Notes: generated from the letters alone by a model not told the origin. A stretch of 64,000 bases of DNA from Deltaproteobacteria bacterium (GCA_016186945.1 JACPKR010000038.1:1-64000); one strand, 5' to 3'; positions 44,246 to 53,876 are shown, counted from the stretch's first letter. Numbers and translations are program-made.

Positions 44246-45901
44246 TCACTTCTTAACGTCCACCAAAACATAGTATTTGTATAATAGACGGTCCGTGATG
44301 TTGTCGTACCATTCCGTTATTTTCCCTTCCTCCAGCATGCGCACATCTTCCGATATCAGTTTCTGCTGGGTATAGAAATAAATCGGGAGGATAGGCAGTT
44401 CAGTGAGGAGAAGGTCTTCCGCTTTTTGGAAGTAATCAAATCGTTTTGCCTGATCGAGAGTTTCTGCTGCCATATCAATCATCTTGTCGTAGTCCTTATT
44501 GGACCAACCGGTCTTGTTATTGCCACCATTTGTTACGAACATGTCCAAAAATGTATTGGGATCAGGATAGTCACCCACCCAACCCGCTCGCGAGACGTTG
44601 AAGTTTCCCTTGTTTTCGGAATCAAGATAAACTTTCCACTCTTGATTGAATAGCTCCACTTCCACCCCTAGGTTTTTGTTCCACATCTGCTGGATGGCAA
44701 TAGCGATTTGCTTATGCGCTTCGTTTGTGTTGTAAAGCAGTTCTATTTTCGGCATCGTCTTGGGATCTTCGTAACCCGCATCCTTAAGAAGTTTTTTCGC
44801 TTCGGCTATCGCCTCGGGCGTTACACTCACGGGCAGTGTGTGCTGGCCCTGGTAGAAGTAACCCGCCACCGTCGGAGTGAAAGAACCAGCTGGTAACTGC
44901 CCCCCGCGCGTTACGCGCTCGACAATTAGCTTCCTATCGACAGTGAGCGCAAGAGCACGGCGAACCCGTGGGTCATCCATCGGTTTCTTCCTGACATTAA
45001 AACGATAGAAGTACACGGCAAGGTTAGGAACATTTTTGTAGATCTGATATTGATTGGGGTTCTGTTTCATCTTGCTTTGATAGAAGGGAACTTTTAGTGT
45101 AGGCACTGTGGACGTCATATGCAAGTCCCCGGCTACGAACATCTTCTCCTCCGTATCAGTGTTTTCCACCGGATAGAAAATAACTTCGTTCATCATGACA
45201 GCTTCTTTGTCCCAGTAATGTTCGTTACGCGCCAGGTGTATATGACGATTAAGCTTCCACTCTTTCAACTTGAAAGGGCCATTGGAAACCAACTTGCCTT
45301 CTTTCGTCCACTCTTTGCCTTCCTTCTCAACAACGTGCGGAGGTACAGGGTAATACGTGTGAAATGAGGTAAGGCGTACAAAGAACGGGGTCGGGTTTTC
45401 CAAGCTTACCTGCAAGGTGTATTTATCGAGTGCCTTTATGCCAACTTGTGTGGGATCCTTAATTTTGCCAGCGTTGAAAGCCTCGCCATTCTTCACGTAA
45501 AAAAGTTGATAGGCATATTCTGACGCTGTCTTCGGCGACAAAGCACGGATCCACGAATAAACGAAGTCTTGTGCAGTAACTTCGACGCCGTCTGACCAGC
45601 GCGCATTTTTGCGCAGTTTGAAGGTATAAACTTTTCCATCTGCTGAGACAGACCAGGATTCAGCCACTCCCGGAATAGGATCAAGGGTTCGCGGTTGGTA
45701 TGCCATCAAACCTTCGAAAAGGTTGTCAAGAATGTGCGACTCGGGCGTCCCTGTTACAGTCGCGGGATCAAGATCCTTCGGCTCGGTAGCGTTTCCGACT
45801 TTTATAAGCTGCTGCTTAGCAACCGTGTAGCTGCGGGCATCCGCTTCCCATAGCAGGAGAAACGACAAACTTACACTAAAGATCTTGAAAAAGTTCCCCA
45901 T
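44246..45901 (-). CDS. oppA: Oligopeptide ABC transporter, substrate-binding protein
   Basis: 551 residues from the ATG at 45901, which follows GAGGTGG; a GTG 15 bases upstream is less likely. Signal peptide MGNFFKIFSVSLSFLLLWEADA with no lipobox, so a soluble periplasmic protein. Family 5 binding-protein segments are NATEPKDLDPATVTGTPES, VAESWSVSADGKVYTFKLRK, ARWSDGVEVTAQDFVYSW and RAGWVGDYPDPNTFLDMF. First gene of the operon, followed by oppBCDF. Confidence 0.93.
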   Translation of the reverse strand: MGNFFKIFSVSLSFLLLWEADARSYTVAKQQLIKVGNATEPKDLDPATVTGTPESHILDNLFEGLMAYQPRTLDPIPGVAESWSVSADGKVYTFKLRKNARWSDGVEVTAQDFVYSWIRALSPKTASEYAYQLFYVKNGEAFNAGKIKDPTQVGIKALDKYTLQVSLENPTPFFVRLTSFHTYYPVPPHVVEKEGKEWTKEGKLVSNGPFKLKEWKLNRHIHLARNEHYWDKEAVMMNEVIFYPVENTDTEEKMFVAGDLHMTSTVPTLKVPFYQSKMKQNPNQYQIYKNVPNLAVYFYRFNVRKKPMDDPRVRRALALTVDRKLIVERVTRGGQLPAGSFTPTVAGYFYQGQHTLPVSVTPEAIAEAKKLLKDAGYEDPKTMPKIELLYNTNEAHKQIAIAIQQMWNKNLGVEVELFNQEWKVYLDSENKGNFNVSRAGWVGDYPDPNTFLDMFVTNGGNNKTGWSNKDYDKMIDMAAETLDQAKRFDYFQKAEDLLLTELPILPIYFYTQQKLISEDVRMLEEGKITEWYDNITDRLLYKYYVLVDVKK

Positions 45902-45996
45902 ACCGAACCACCTCACTCAACGATTTCTACTTATATGAATAACTTGATAAGCAGGCGAGAAGCAACCGGAAATTAGCTACGTCAAAATCGCGTAGG

Positions 45997-46111
45997 ACAC
46001 TTGGGGCAAATAGGGAGAGGGGGGTTGGGGGGGCGAGTGAAGCGTCGCCTCCCCCGGATTTCTTGGAGGAACCAGCTGCGCAGTTTCCTCCAAACCACAT
46101 CAATGCATTAC
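45997..46111 (-). repeat. A element, long form, reverse, flanked by a 14-bp direct repeat
   Basis: Begins ACACTTGGGGCAAATAGGG and contains the G-rich half and core palindrome. The right terminus is shortened to CACATCAATGCATTAC. CTACGTCAAAATCG occurs on both sides, at 45977-45990 and 46112-46125. Confidence 0.85.
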
Positions 46112-46124
46112 CTACGTCAAAATC

Positions 46125-46149
46125 GAGCAAGGAAGGGACTTCCTTGCTC
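46125..46149 (-). terminator. Rho-independent terminator of the 1027-residue lipoprotein gene
   Basis: Perfect 11-bp arms (GAGCAAGGAAG/CTTCCTTGCTC) with a 3-base loop, beginning 10 bases past the stop codon and followed on the minus strand by GATTTT. One of the cleanest terminators in the window. Confidence 0.8.
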
Positions 46150-46159
46150 CTAATGTGGG

Positions 46160-49100
46160 TTATTGAACTTCGCTGTCAGGGTTTAGAGTAGCGCTGAATG
46201 AAGCTGTGAAGCCTCCATTCTCTGTTGACTCTTCAGACGAGCCTTCTGCACTTTCACCCTGGTCAACGTTACGTGATCCTCGGCAAGTATCGACAAAGGA
46301 CTGGCTATACACGCCTTTGATCACCGCATCGTCGCCACCGTTGGTGTAAGTAAGATTTTTCAGACGCTGCACTTCGCCCCAGAAACAACCTTCTGATCCC
46401 ATACCGCCTTCTTCTTTCTGGAGGCGAGAGTCTTCGACTATGAAGCTTGCCGTTGTGCCTTTTTCAGCAGCACTGAGGTCGAGGTTCAATGCGCCCGCCA
46501 TGCGTCTCTTCACAGGCCCGCGGATGGTGACACCGAACGTGAAGTCGTCGTTAGCATCCAAAATGGGCTGATGAGAGAGGGACGAGTCGGGAAGACAACT
46601 TGACTTTGCTTCGATGGAACGAAGTTTTTGCTTGTAAGTGTCGTCGGTGCGGAACGCTTCACGACCCTTGATTTCCGCGATGCGACGTGTCAGCTCGGCC
46701 AGGATGTGTTGCTTGGGAATCGACCCTGCACTCGCAGATTCAAACGCAGGAAGGCTGCAACTTGTGCCTCCACCGCCCGGTCCACCGGGACCACCGATGA
46801 AGCGACATAGTTTCTCCGCAATGGAAGCTGGTACCGCTTGCCCGCAGGCTACGCCAGCAACAGCTAACCCCGTGAGAGTCCCAATGTCGAGAAGGCGGCA
46901 CATGTCGTTCAGAAGCCAACCGAAGCGATCAGGATGATTGAGAGCAAGGTTTACCACCTTCACAGCCAGGCTTGGTAACTGAGTTGCCGCAAGCGTCGCG
47001 CGCTCTGAATCCGTTTTTGCAATGTCCAATGCTGTCAGTGTCGTTATCGACGTGTCGATGGATGTGAGATCGGATCGGAAAAGATGATCGCGGATGGCCC
47101 ATCCAAAACCACGAACGACATCTTCAACCGCACGGCCGCTAGTATCGTTCTGCACGAAATTCAACTGACTCTTGATTTGTGTCGCTGTACAGCCAAACAC
47201 AAAAGGTCCGCCAGCAACCGCTCCCGTTTCTCCCGTTTTTGCGGTAAGCGCTCGGAAGAAATCTAGGATAAGCCCTTGCTTGGCAGAAGCAGCTACAGTG
47301 GACTTCCACTGTGGCTCACCCGTGTCAAAGTCGAGGCTATTCTTAAATGTCGTGAAATAAGCTGCTGTCGTGACAATGCGTGAAAGGTCAAACTCATGAA
47401 GATCCTGACAAACCTGCTGGTTCATGTCAGCAATGCCAGTTGGCTCGGTGCTACCAGCGGGTGCGGACGGTCCTGTGATGCCAGATTTGTCTTGAAGCGC
47501 TTGTCTGAAGGACTTGGACAGCAAATCCTTCAACAAGTCACGACCGTTCGTCCATGTGAACGTAGTGCCTCCTTCGAACGGTTTAAAGCTGATCGCGCTA
47601 CAATTCAGATCGCCGTCATCTTCAATGGCCTGGTCTACAAAGCGTGAACGCTCCCAGTTCCAGTCGGACCCTTGCCACTCCGATGCGAGAGCAGCCAAGG
47701 CTGCGTCTTTCACACCGTTGTCGCAGGTTTTGCTGAGGTCAGCAATTCCTGTCTCGGAAAGATCGAGGCCGACGCTTGCAGCATAGTTAAATGCATCGCG
47801 TAGGCCCGAGGTACGATTTTCACCCCCTTGTTGGTGACGAGCCTCGCCCAGGGTGTTGAGAAACTCCTCAACGATCCCCTGCTTTTGCCACAAGGATTCA
47901 TCAACCTTACCCTCGACATGAGCCTGGCACTCGGCTATGAATTTCTTGCGCTCAGCATCCTGATTACCCGCTTTGAGAGCGTCTTTGTAGATGCTACACC
48001 ACTCGGCAGGAGGGCCTTCTCCGGGTTGATTGAACATGCTTTCAAACTGTGCCAACTCTCCCGCAGGAACACCGGCAGTGTTCGCGGTTGCTCCCGCGCC
48101 TACCTTGAAGGTGAATCCTTCACATTGCCGAACCCCGTTTTTGAACGCGACGGTAGCTTTTTTATATCCCGCGATCAGGTCGTCAACAATCCCGGCACAA
48201 CCTGCGCCTTCTCCGTAAATTTGCTCCAGACCCTCCTTCAACTCTTCAACGTCTTCCCCCTGTTCTTCGGCCTGGCCGGCAAGGGCGACCTTGTAGTTTT
48301 CTACAGCGGCAGAAGGCATCCATGAATCGGTACCGTTGTTGTAAATCACGTTAAAGAGACTGTTGAAAGAGACATCGTCCTGGGTAAAGGAGTAGGAACG
48401 GGTACCGTCTGAAAGATGGTAGGTGACTGCTCCTGTGTTGCCACCTGGACGGCAGGCATTCATGGCATCTTCAGATCGCCACATTTCCAAGACTGGTAAG
48501 TCACCTGTAACGGCAGTCGTCAGATAATTGACAAAGAACTCCTCGGTGAATCCTTCACAGCCTTCAAAGTTATGCTCGACGGCTTTGTCACCCTTTACAA
48601 AGTCGTTTCTCTCTTCTCGTCCCAATTCGACCATACAGAAACCATATCTCCCACTTGTAATGCTTAGGTTAGACACTTCAGATGGGATGAAGGTCCCCGT
48701 GTCTTCCACCACCACCTCTTCGTTTGTTGCAGATGTTTGTTCGATGGTAGAGACCGATACGGCACCGCTGCTTGGATCGAAGTTAAGAGCCAGGCTGACT
48801 TTGCTGGAATTTTTCCCGACTGCGAGTTGACTCGACGTCAATATCCCGACAATCGTGAGATTGTTCGGGTCGCTTCCCGTCAACACAAAGCAACCAAATG
48901 CTTTTTCTTTAAACCCATCGCAAGTAAGGTCAAAAGCACCGTTTACATCTAACTGATCGATACAGGCAGTTGCGCCCGTCAAGTCAAGCGTCACGCATTT
49001 CAACCAGTAGTCTGTGGGTGATACGCTTGTCGATGTCGATGTGCTTTGCGCCAACCTAAGAGAGGAGCTTGAAGACGATGATGTAAAATTCAAGGCTCCC

Positions 49101-49243
49101 ACTAAATTGACTGTCGTACTCTCCGCTGTGGCTGCGGAGCTCGTTGAATCCTCCGATTTTTTACCGCAACTCTGACTGAAAGCTGCCACCAACGCCAGAC
49201 ACACAAGAGCTTTCCAGACAGATACTGTCTTTGACGCCGTCAT
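46160..49243 (-). CDS. Very large lipoprotein of unknown function, Cys-rich
   Basis: 1027 residues. The ATG at 49243 follows GGAGATGAGCTT. The signal ends AAFSQSC|GKK, a plausible but imperfect lipobox. A Ser/Thr-rich linker (TSSAATAEST, SSSSSSSLRLAQSTSTSTSV) leads to a long mature part with about 25 cysteines, many in short repeating settings (CDGFKEKAFGC, GRYGFCMVE, EGCEGFTEEF, QCEGFTFKV), so multiple disulfides are likely. A glycine hinge GGPGGPGGGG lies near residue 825. No enzyme motif. It is transcribed alone with its own terminator. I do not recognise the family. Confidence 0.75.
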   Translation of the reverse strand: MTASKTVSVWKALVCLALVAAFSQSCGKKSEDSTSSAATAESTTVNLVGALNFTSSSSSSSLRLAQSTSTSTSVSPTDYWLKCVTLDLTGATACIDQLDVNGAFDLTCDGFKEKAFGCFVLTGSDPNNLTIVGILTSSQLAVGKNSSKVSLALNFDPSSGAVSVSTIEQTSATNEEVVVEDTGTFIPSEVSNLSITSGRYGFCMVELGREERNDFVKGDKAVEHNFEGCEGFTEEFFVNYLTTAVTGDLPVLEMWRSEDAMNACRPGGNTGAVTYHLSDGTRSYSFTQDDVSFNSLFNVIYNNGTDSWMPSAAVENYKVALAGQAEEQGEDVEELKEGLEQIYGEGAGCAGIVDDLIAGYKKATVAFKNGVRQCEGFTFKVGAGATANTAGVPAGELAQFESMFNQPGEGPPAEWCSIYKDALKAGNQDAERKKFIAECQAHVEGKVDESLWQKQGIVEEFLNTLGEARHQQGGENRTSGLRDAFNYAASVGLDLSETGIADLSKTCDNGVKDAALAALASEWQGSDWNWERSRFVDQAIEDDGDLNCSAISFKPFEGGTTFTWTNGRDLLKDLLSKSFRQALQDKSGITGPSAPAGSTEPTGIADMNQQVCQDLHEFDLSRIVTTAAYFTTFKNSLDFDTGEPQWKSTVAASAKQGLILDFFRALTAKTGETGAVAGGPFVFGCTATQIKSQLNFVQNDTSGRAVEDVVRGFGWAIRDHLFRSDLTSIDTSITTLTALDIAKTDSERATLAATQLPSLAVKVVNLALNHPDRFGWLLNDMCRLLDIGTLTGLAVAGVACGQAVPASIAEKLCRFIGGPGGPGGGGTSCSLPAFESASAGSIPKQHILAELTRRIAEIKGREAFRTDDTYKQKLRSIEAKSSCLPDSSLSHQPILDANDDFTFGVTIRGPVKRRMAGALNLDLSAAEKGTTASFIVEDSRLQKEEGGMGSEGCFWGEVQRLKNLTYTNGGDDAVIKGVYSQSFVDTCRGSRNVDQGESAEGSSEESTENGGFTASFSATLNPDSEVQ

Positions 49244-49382
49244 AAGCTCATCTCCTTTATAATGTAATCGAAAGCCCGTCGACCCTAGGACTCTTCAATG
49301 GGAAAAGCCTACCCACGCGACAGACTTCCCATGCATCGTCAGAGCTTGATAAAAATTGAGGGGAAAATATAAATTCTTTTAT

Positions 49383-50540
49383 TTACGGTAACTTGGAACT
49401 TAAGACTAGGCTCATGGCCTGCCCGCCAAAACCAGCTGAATTGACCATGACCGTTCTTATGGCTTTTGACCTGCCTGACTCTAACCAAGGGGCCTGGGGG
49501 GGTAAACTCTGCCTTTCAAGGATAAGCATTGCCAGCTCAAGGCTCAAAGCACCCGAAGCGCCGAAACAGTGCCCCATCTTCCATTTATTGTTGATGAGGA
49601 TAGGAGGATGAGAAAAAACACTTTCCAAACTCTTCAACTCCGCAAGGTCTCCTTCTACAGTTCCAGGGGTGTGAGTGATGACAAGGTCCACAGCATCCAA
49701 GCCAGCTTCTGCCAAAGCCATCCTCATGCTTTGTTTCAGTGCGACACCGTCCTTGCTCATTCCCGTGAGAGAGGGGGGAACTTCCTTCGCGTACCCTACG
49801 CCTTCCACGACAGCTTTGCTCTTCTCACTTGCTGCTTCCAGGCAAAAGCAGGCTGCTCCTTCTCCCAGAACTAGCGAGTTCTCCCGTTTCGAAGGATCAC
49901 CAGCCCGGCAAGGGAAGGGAGCGTCAAGCTTGCTATATAGATGTAGGGCTGACATTTGCGCGAAGGTAAACGGTGTGAGAGGCGCCTCAGTTCCCCCGAC
50001 CAGGAAGGCATCCAAGCGCCCAGACTCCAGCCAAGCGACACCATTCAGGAAAGCATGGAGAGCGGTCGAACACGTTGCCGAAAGTTCCACAGCAAATCCA
50101 TCAACGGCCAGTGCATTCGCAACATTGCTGCTGAGATTGCCAAGGGTCGTCGTGGGCGAGCACGAGGGGGACAGGGGAATGCCTGAAGCCAGGAACTGAC
50201 CGAGGTATTGTTCCGTCAGGCGGCTTGCACCCCTTGCGGATCCTATACTTACCCCAAGTCGTATTTTTTCCTGCCAACCTGCATCCTTTCTTGCGTTCAG
50301 CGCCGCAAAGATCGCCATCTGAACAGAACGGTCGAGCTTGTGAAATTTCGAAATTTCCCGGCCCATGGTCAACAATGCCGATTCAGCTTGTGGGGAAAGG
50401 CGAGCGAGACATTTTTCAAGGTCAGGGTCGTAGGAGATGAAGCTTCGGGGCGTATCGTAGGCAGCTTCGATTTCCTCACGTGACCCACCTAGGGCAGAAA
50501 TCGAACCGAAGCCTGTTATTCCTATTTTCAATTTGGACAT
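49383..50540 (-). CDS. Beta-ketoacyl synthase (KAS I/II-like thiolase fold)
   Basis: 385 residues. Active-site Cys in SATCSTALHAF, first His in ITHTPGTVEGD and second His in KWKMGHCFGASG, plus the C-terminal NSAGFGGQAMSL, all match ketoacyl-ACP synthases. Shorter than FabF (about 410) and with divergent surroundings, and no fab, acyl-carrier or pks gene is adjacent. It condenses malonyl with an acyl chain if the partners exist elsewhere; a specialised fatty-acid or polyketide role is possible. The WHy-domain gene upstream is about 40 bases away. Confidence 0.82.
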   Translation of the reverse strand: MSKLKIGITGFGSISALGGSREEIEAAYDTPRSFISYDPDLEKCLARLSPQAESALLTMGREISKFHKLDRSVQMAIFAALNARKDAGWQEKIRLGVSIGSARGASRLTEQYLGQFLASGIPLSPSCSPTTTLGNLSSNVANALAVDGFAVELSATCSTALHAFLNGVAWLESGRLDAFLVGGTEAPLTPFTFAQMSALHLYSKLDAPFPCRAGDPSKRENSLVLGEGAACFCLEAASEKSKAVVEGVGYAKEVPPSLTGMSKDGVALKQSMRMALAEAGLDAVDLVITHTPGTVEGDLAELKSLESVFSHPPILINNKWKMGHCFGASGALSLELAMLILERQSLPPQAPWLESGRSKAIRTVMVNSAGFGGQAMSLVLSSKLP

Positions 50541-50579
50541 GAGATCGTCTTACCAGAATGTTGGAAGCTGAGGCAGTAC

Positions 50580-51071
50580 TCAGTCCTTTCGGAGTCTGAG
50601 TTTAAGCCAACTCTTTTGAGGGTCTTGTAGCAGCAGTTCGACTTGTCCAGCAAGCTCGTAGTCACCCTTTATTTCTGTAGTGACAGTCTTTTGCTCATCC
50701 CACTTGTCTTTAGCATGAAACTCAGTGACGACGGAGTAATTGATTGTTTTACTGTCCACCAAAGCAAGGATCTCATCAGTTGGTATTTTCACAACGACAG
50801 GGACCGTCTGCGCTTTTTTAGGCCCCAGCGCGAAGCCGCTAAACTGCACCGGCTTTGCTTGCACCGCACCCAAACTTAGCTTGGCAGTTCCGTCTGTAAC
50901 GTCGATGCGTACGTCATCAATGTTTTTTATGTCTAACGCGACATCGAAAAGGGAGTATTCCGTATCAATATCCGCTAGTTGGATCTCCGCAACTTTCACT
51001 TCAGGATCGTCGAAACCCTTGGCGCAGAACGCAAGGGGCAGGACGAGTGTAATATAGAGCAAACATTTCAT
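50580..51071 (-). CDS. LEA-type-2/WHy-domain exported protein
   Basis: 163 residues with an N-terminal signal (MKCLLYITLVLPLAFCAKG); the Cys might be a lipidation site, but Phe before it is unusual. The mature part has the WHy/LEA14 pattern: EIQLADIDTEYSLFDVALDI, KPVQFSGFALGPKKAQTVPV and VVVKIPTDEILALVD. Such immunoglobulin-like beta-sandwich domains occur in envelope and stress-related proteins. The precise function is unknown. Confidence 0.7.
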   Translation of the reverse strand: MKCLLYITLVLPLAFCAKGFDDPEVKVAEIQLADIDTEYSLFDVALDIKNIDDVRIDVTDGTAKLSLGAVQAKPVQFSGFALGPKKAQTVPVVVKIPTDEILALVDSKTINYSVVTEFHAKDKWDEQKTVTTEIKGDYELAGQVELLLQDPQKSWLKLRLRKD

Positions 51072-51136
51072 GACGATCTCGTTTCACCAAGCCAACTCAC
51101 TTTTCGGCGGGAGATCCCCAATTCATAAGGAAAATG

Positions 51137-52219
51137 TTACAAAAGGCCTTCGCAGTTCTCACATATGACGTTCTCCACGTCCTTTCCGGAAATGTAATCT
51201 GTGAACCATCTTAGAAAGGGCTGGCCCTTGCTCTGTTCCGAGTAGAATCGGTCAAAAGGCAAAATGCAGTGTTCTTCACCGGGAGACACGAAATGTCTAT
51301 AGTTCGAGTTTTGCGCCGCTAATTTGCTCACGGATGCTCTGAGTTTTTCCGACCAGAGAGCAGGGTCCCCGCCCATAAGCTCGTAGAAGAAAGTTTGAAC
51401 TCCATCATTGATGGAAGAATATTGTGAAAAGCTCACATCGGGGTAAAAATGTCCCGCAATGCGATACCATTCGTCCAAATGTATTTTCGTCACGTCCACA
51501 CGATCAGGGTCTACATCGGGAATCCATCGTGGCATGAAAGTTTTGAAATTCCAACGCGGGTCAACCATTTTTTGAAAGTCTTCAGTAATGACCCCGTTAC
51601 CGCTGTCGGCAAATTGTACAAGGGACGAGTGAGGAAACATCTTGCGCACATGGGGTGTCCAGTAGATGGAACCATACGCACCCGCACTGCAACCGGTTAC
51701 AAGAATTCTCTCGGGATCTTGCACACGCTCATGCAACCAAGTCAGGACAGCCTGTGCGTTGATGGCTCCTCTGTGCCGCACGGTGAATGTAGAACCATCA
51801 TCCTTCGTGTACGTCGCATCGTTGGCACCCCAATGGATATCTCCTGTGCAGTAAGGGATGACGACATGATGCCAGTCTTTCGTAGGGTTTCGCTCATCCG
51901 TCTTGTCATAGAGTCCCTGCAACCCTTCTCTTTGAACCCTATCTCTCAATTCGTCCACTGTTTCAGTAAAGGTAGGAGAATCAGGTGAACATGTATCCTT
52001 GTTCCAACAGGCACCACCCCCAATGAAATCGACGACAACTTTGTTGACGGACCCGGAGTGTACAAAAAATGAAAATTCATCACCTCGTGCGCAGACGGTG
52101 TCCCCTCCCGGTTTTACTTCGCTCCACCCTACAGGAAACTCTGAAACCTTTTCAGCGCCGATCAATAGCTTGGGACTCAAGAAAAAATAAAGCACGGCAC
52201 AACGAAGCACTGTTCTCAT
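51137..52219 (-). CDS. Pectinacetylesterase/Notum-like exported hydrolase
   Basis: 360 residues with a signal peptide (residues 1-22). FIGGGACWN (oxyanion region), GCSAGAYGSIYW (nucleophile Ser at about residue 187) and SPGEEHCILP (catalytic His) are the hallmarks of the pectinacetylesterase/Notum family. An acidic residue in QFADSGNGVI completes the triad. These enzymes remove acetyl or other acyl groups from polysaccharides or proteins. It lies alone, about 65 bases before the WHy-domain gene. Confidence 0.85.
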   Translation of the reverse strand: MRTVLRCAVLYFFLSPKLLIGAEKVSEFPVGWSEVKPGGDTVCARGDEFSFFVHSGSVNKVVVDFIGGGACWNKDTCSPDSPTFTETVDELRDRVQREGLQGLYDKTDERNPTKDWHHVVIPYCTGDIHWGANDATYTKDDGSTFTVRHRGAINAQAVLTWLHERVQDPERILVTGCSAGAYGSIYWTPHVRKMFPHSSLVQFADSGNGVITEDFQKMVDPRWNFKTFMPRWIPDVDPDRVDVTKIHLDEWYRIAGHFYPDVSFSQYSSINDGVQTFFYELMGGDPALWSEKLRASVSKLAAQNSNYRHFVSPGEEHCILPFDRFYSEQSKGQPFLRWFTDYISGKDVENVICENCEGLL

Positions 52220-52284
52220 ACATCACACTCCACGAAAAATTGTTTTTGAAATTTGGAATTGATTATAGGGAAAAAAATCGTTTG

Positions 52285-52334
52285 GGGCAAGGAGGAGGTT
52301 TGGAGGAAACTGCGCAGCTGGTTCCTCCAAGAAA
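52285..52334 (+). repeat. A element, short form
   Basis: GGGGCAAGGAGGAGG, the core palindrome and CCAAGAA. It sits between the minus-strand GspC-like stop (52340) and the hydrolase start (52219). Confidence 0.9.
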
Positions 52335-52339
52335 CTGAC

Positions 52340-53077
52340 TCACTTAATATCCAAACTCATGGGAAGTCGCTGGCCCGAACGTTCAATCTCGACGTCCACT
52401 TTATCCGCAGTTTTAAGGGAGTTTAAAATACGGATTGTCGCCTGAACATTAGTGAGTTCTTCACCGTTGATGGACTTGATGATGTCACCATTGACGAGTC
52501 CTGACTTTTGAAAGATGCTGTTTTGCTCGATTTCCCAAAGTTGGAAACCTATGACATTTCCGTTTGCGTCCACGACAACTTCATGAGCGGCTTCCATCAT
52601 GATCGTGGGAAGATCCTTAATGACTTTTTTTCTAAATTCCTCACTGATGGTAATCTTACCCTTATCCCTTTCAAACCCTTCCTCTTTATACGTGCCTGAA
52701 AATCCTACGGGGGCTAGCTTCCTTTCGACTGGTCGGGCCGCTACAGGAACGAATCCTTCCTTGTAATACCTGCGGATCTCCTGATTGAGCAGAAGATCGA
52801 CGGCGTTTTCATGGATGGCAAACAAGATATAGTCCTTTTCAAGAGAAAGCGTATTGCCTGCTTTGAGCGCCTGCGTTTTGCTCGTCTTCATATTTTTGAC
52901 GAGGACTGTAGAATTGTTAGGTTTAGCGCGATCGACAATGACGCCGAGAATTTCCAGTTGAAGGGACGACGCGGAGAGGTGTTCCAATATCTGTTGAGAG
53001 GCGAGATGCAAAGGAACTATGATCAATCCGAGAAGAAACGACACGCTGAATTGGTGAAACGCTTTCAATGTTGGCAT
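52340..53077 (-). CDS. GspC-like inner-membrane protein with PDZ domain
   Basis: 245 residues from the ATG at 53077, preceded by AAGGATGGGA; the ORF extends upstream, but without a ribosome-binding site. One membrane helix at about 10-30 (FSVSFLLGLIIVPLHL) is followed by a GspC homology-region-like stretch (LEILGVIVDRAKPNNSTVLV, KTQALKAGNTLS, ILFAIHENAVDLLLN). A C-terminal PDZ domain covers about 160-245 (IFQKSGLVNGDIIKSINGEE). GspC links the inner-membrane platform to the outer-membrane secretin in type II secretion. No other gsp gene is nearby. Confidence 0.75.
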   Translation of the reverse strand: MPTLKAFHQFSVSFLLGLIIVPLHLASQQILEHLSASSLQLEILGVIVDRAKPNNSTVLVKNMKTSKTQALKAGNTLSLEKDYILFAIHENAVDLLLNQEIRRYYKEGFVPVAARPVERKLAPVGFSGTYKEEGFERDKGKITISEEFRKKVIKDLPTIMMEAAHEVVVDANGNVIGFQLWEIEQNSIFQKSGLVNGDIIKSINGEELTNVQATIRILNSLKTADKVDVEIERSGQRLPMSLDIK

Positions 53078-53174
53078 ATTCCCATCCTTTGTCAGAATAT
53101 CGGTGTTTCTACTCTCTTTTTTAAGTAAAGTTGCTGCCTCAGATTTCCAAAAGCAGCAGAAAGGGAAGTTATCC

Positions 53175-53876
53175 ATGACCATTACAAGAAAGGAGATCCG
53201 CAAGTTCCTGAACAAGAAAATTGCTCATCTGAACGACATCATTGCGGATATTGACATCCTCTTGAGCAAGCTGGAGACGGAATTCTATCGTGTCGCCATC
53301 TTTGGTTCTGCTCGCATAGGGCCGGATTCCCCTATTTATAAGGATGCCTACGAGTTGGCGTATCAACTTGCTATGCGCGGCGTTGACATTGTGACGGGTG
53401 GCGGACCTGGCCTTATGGATGCTGCCAATAAGGGGGCGAAAGAAGGTGGGCAGCACTCTCGCTCCATCGGCCTTCCCATCGCCCTTCCCTTCGAAGTAGG
53501 TACGAACGCCCACTTGGATGTAAAGCGCGAGCACAGACGCTTCTCCTCCCGTCTCGATGAATTCATGAGGATCAGTCACGCTGTGGTCGTGACCCCTGGG
53601 GGGATCGGAACTCTGCTCGAATTCATCTACACATGGCAGCTAATGCAGGTAAAACATATACCTGCACGACCCATTTTGCTCCTCGGGGGCGATAAAATGT
53701 GGCCCGATTTTCTGCACTGGATGAAGAAGTGGTCACTGGCACAAAAACTGATGAATAAGGAGGATTTTACGAATATTTCATTTTGTAAGTCGATTCAGGA
53801 TGTTATAATGAAGCTAGAACCCGACATAAAACGGTTTCAAAGCCAGGCAAAAAAAACTGAGGAAACCATAACTTAG
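53175..53876 (+). CDS. LOG-family protein (TIGR00730-type, nucleotide phosphoribohydrolase-like)
   Basis: 233 residues from the ATG at 53175 after GGGAAG. The Rossmann-like core has VAIFGSARIG, TGGGPGLMDAANKGA and VVTPGGIGTLLEFIYTW, the last being the PGGxGTxxE motif of LOG/YgdH-type enzymes. An unusual N-terminal helical extension of about 35 residues precedes it. Family members cleave nucleoside monophosphates at the glycosidic bond; activity here is inferred. Transcribed away from the GspC-like gene. Confidence 0.85.
   Translation: MTITRKEIRKFLNKKIAHLNDIIADIDILLSKLETEFYRVAIFGSARIGPDSPIYKDAYELAYQLAMRGVDIVTGGGPGLMDAANKGAKEGGQHSRSIGLPIALPFEVGTNAHLDVKREHRRFSSRLDEFMRISHAVVVTPGGIGTLLEFIYTWQLMQVKHIPARPILLLGGDKMWPDFLHWMKKWSLAQKLMNKEDFTNISFCKSIQDVIMKLEPDIKRFQSQAKKTEETIT

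Noticed and set aside
53103-53174. Upstream in-frame start for the LOG-family gene at 53103
   Set aside because: It has no ribosome-binding site and would run through the leader of the divergent GspC-like gene; the ATG at 53175 has GGGAAG.
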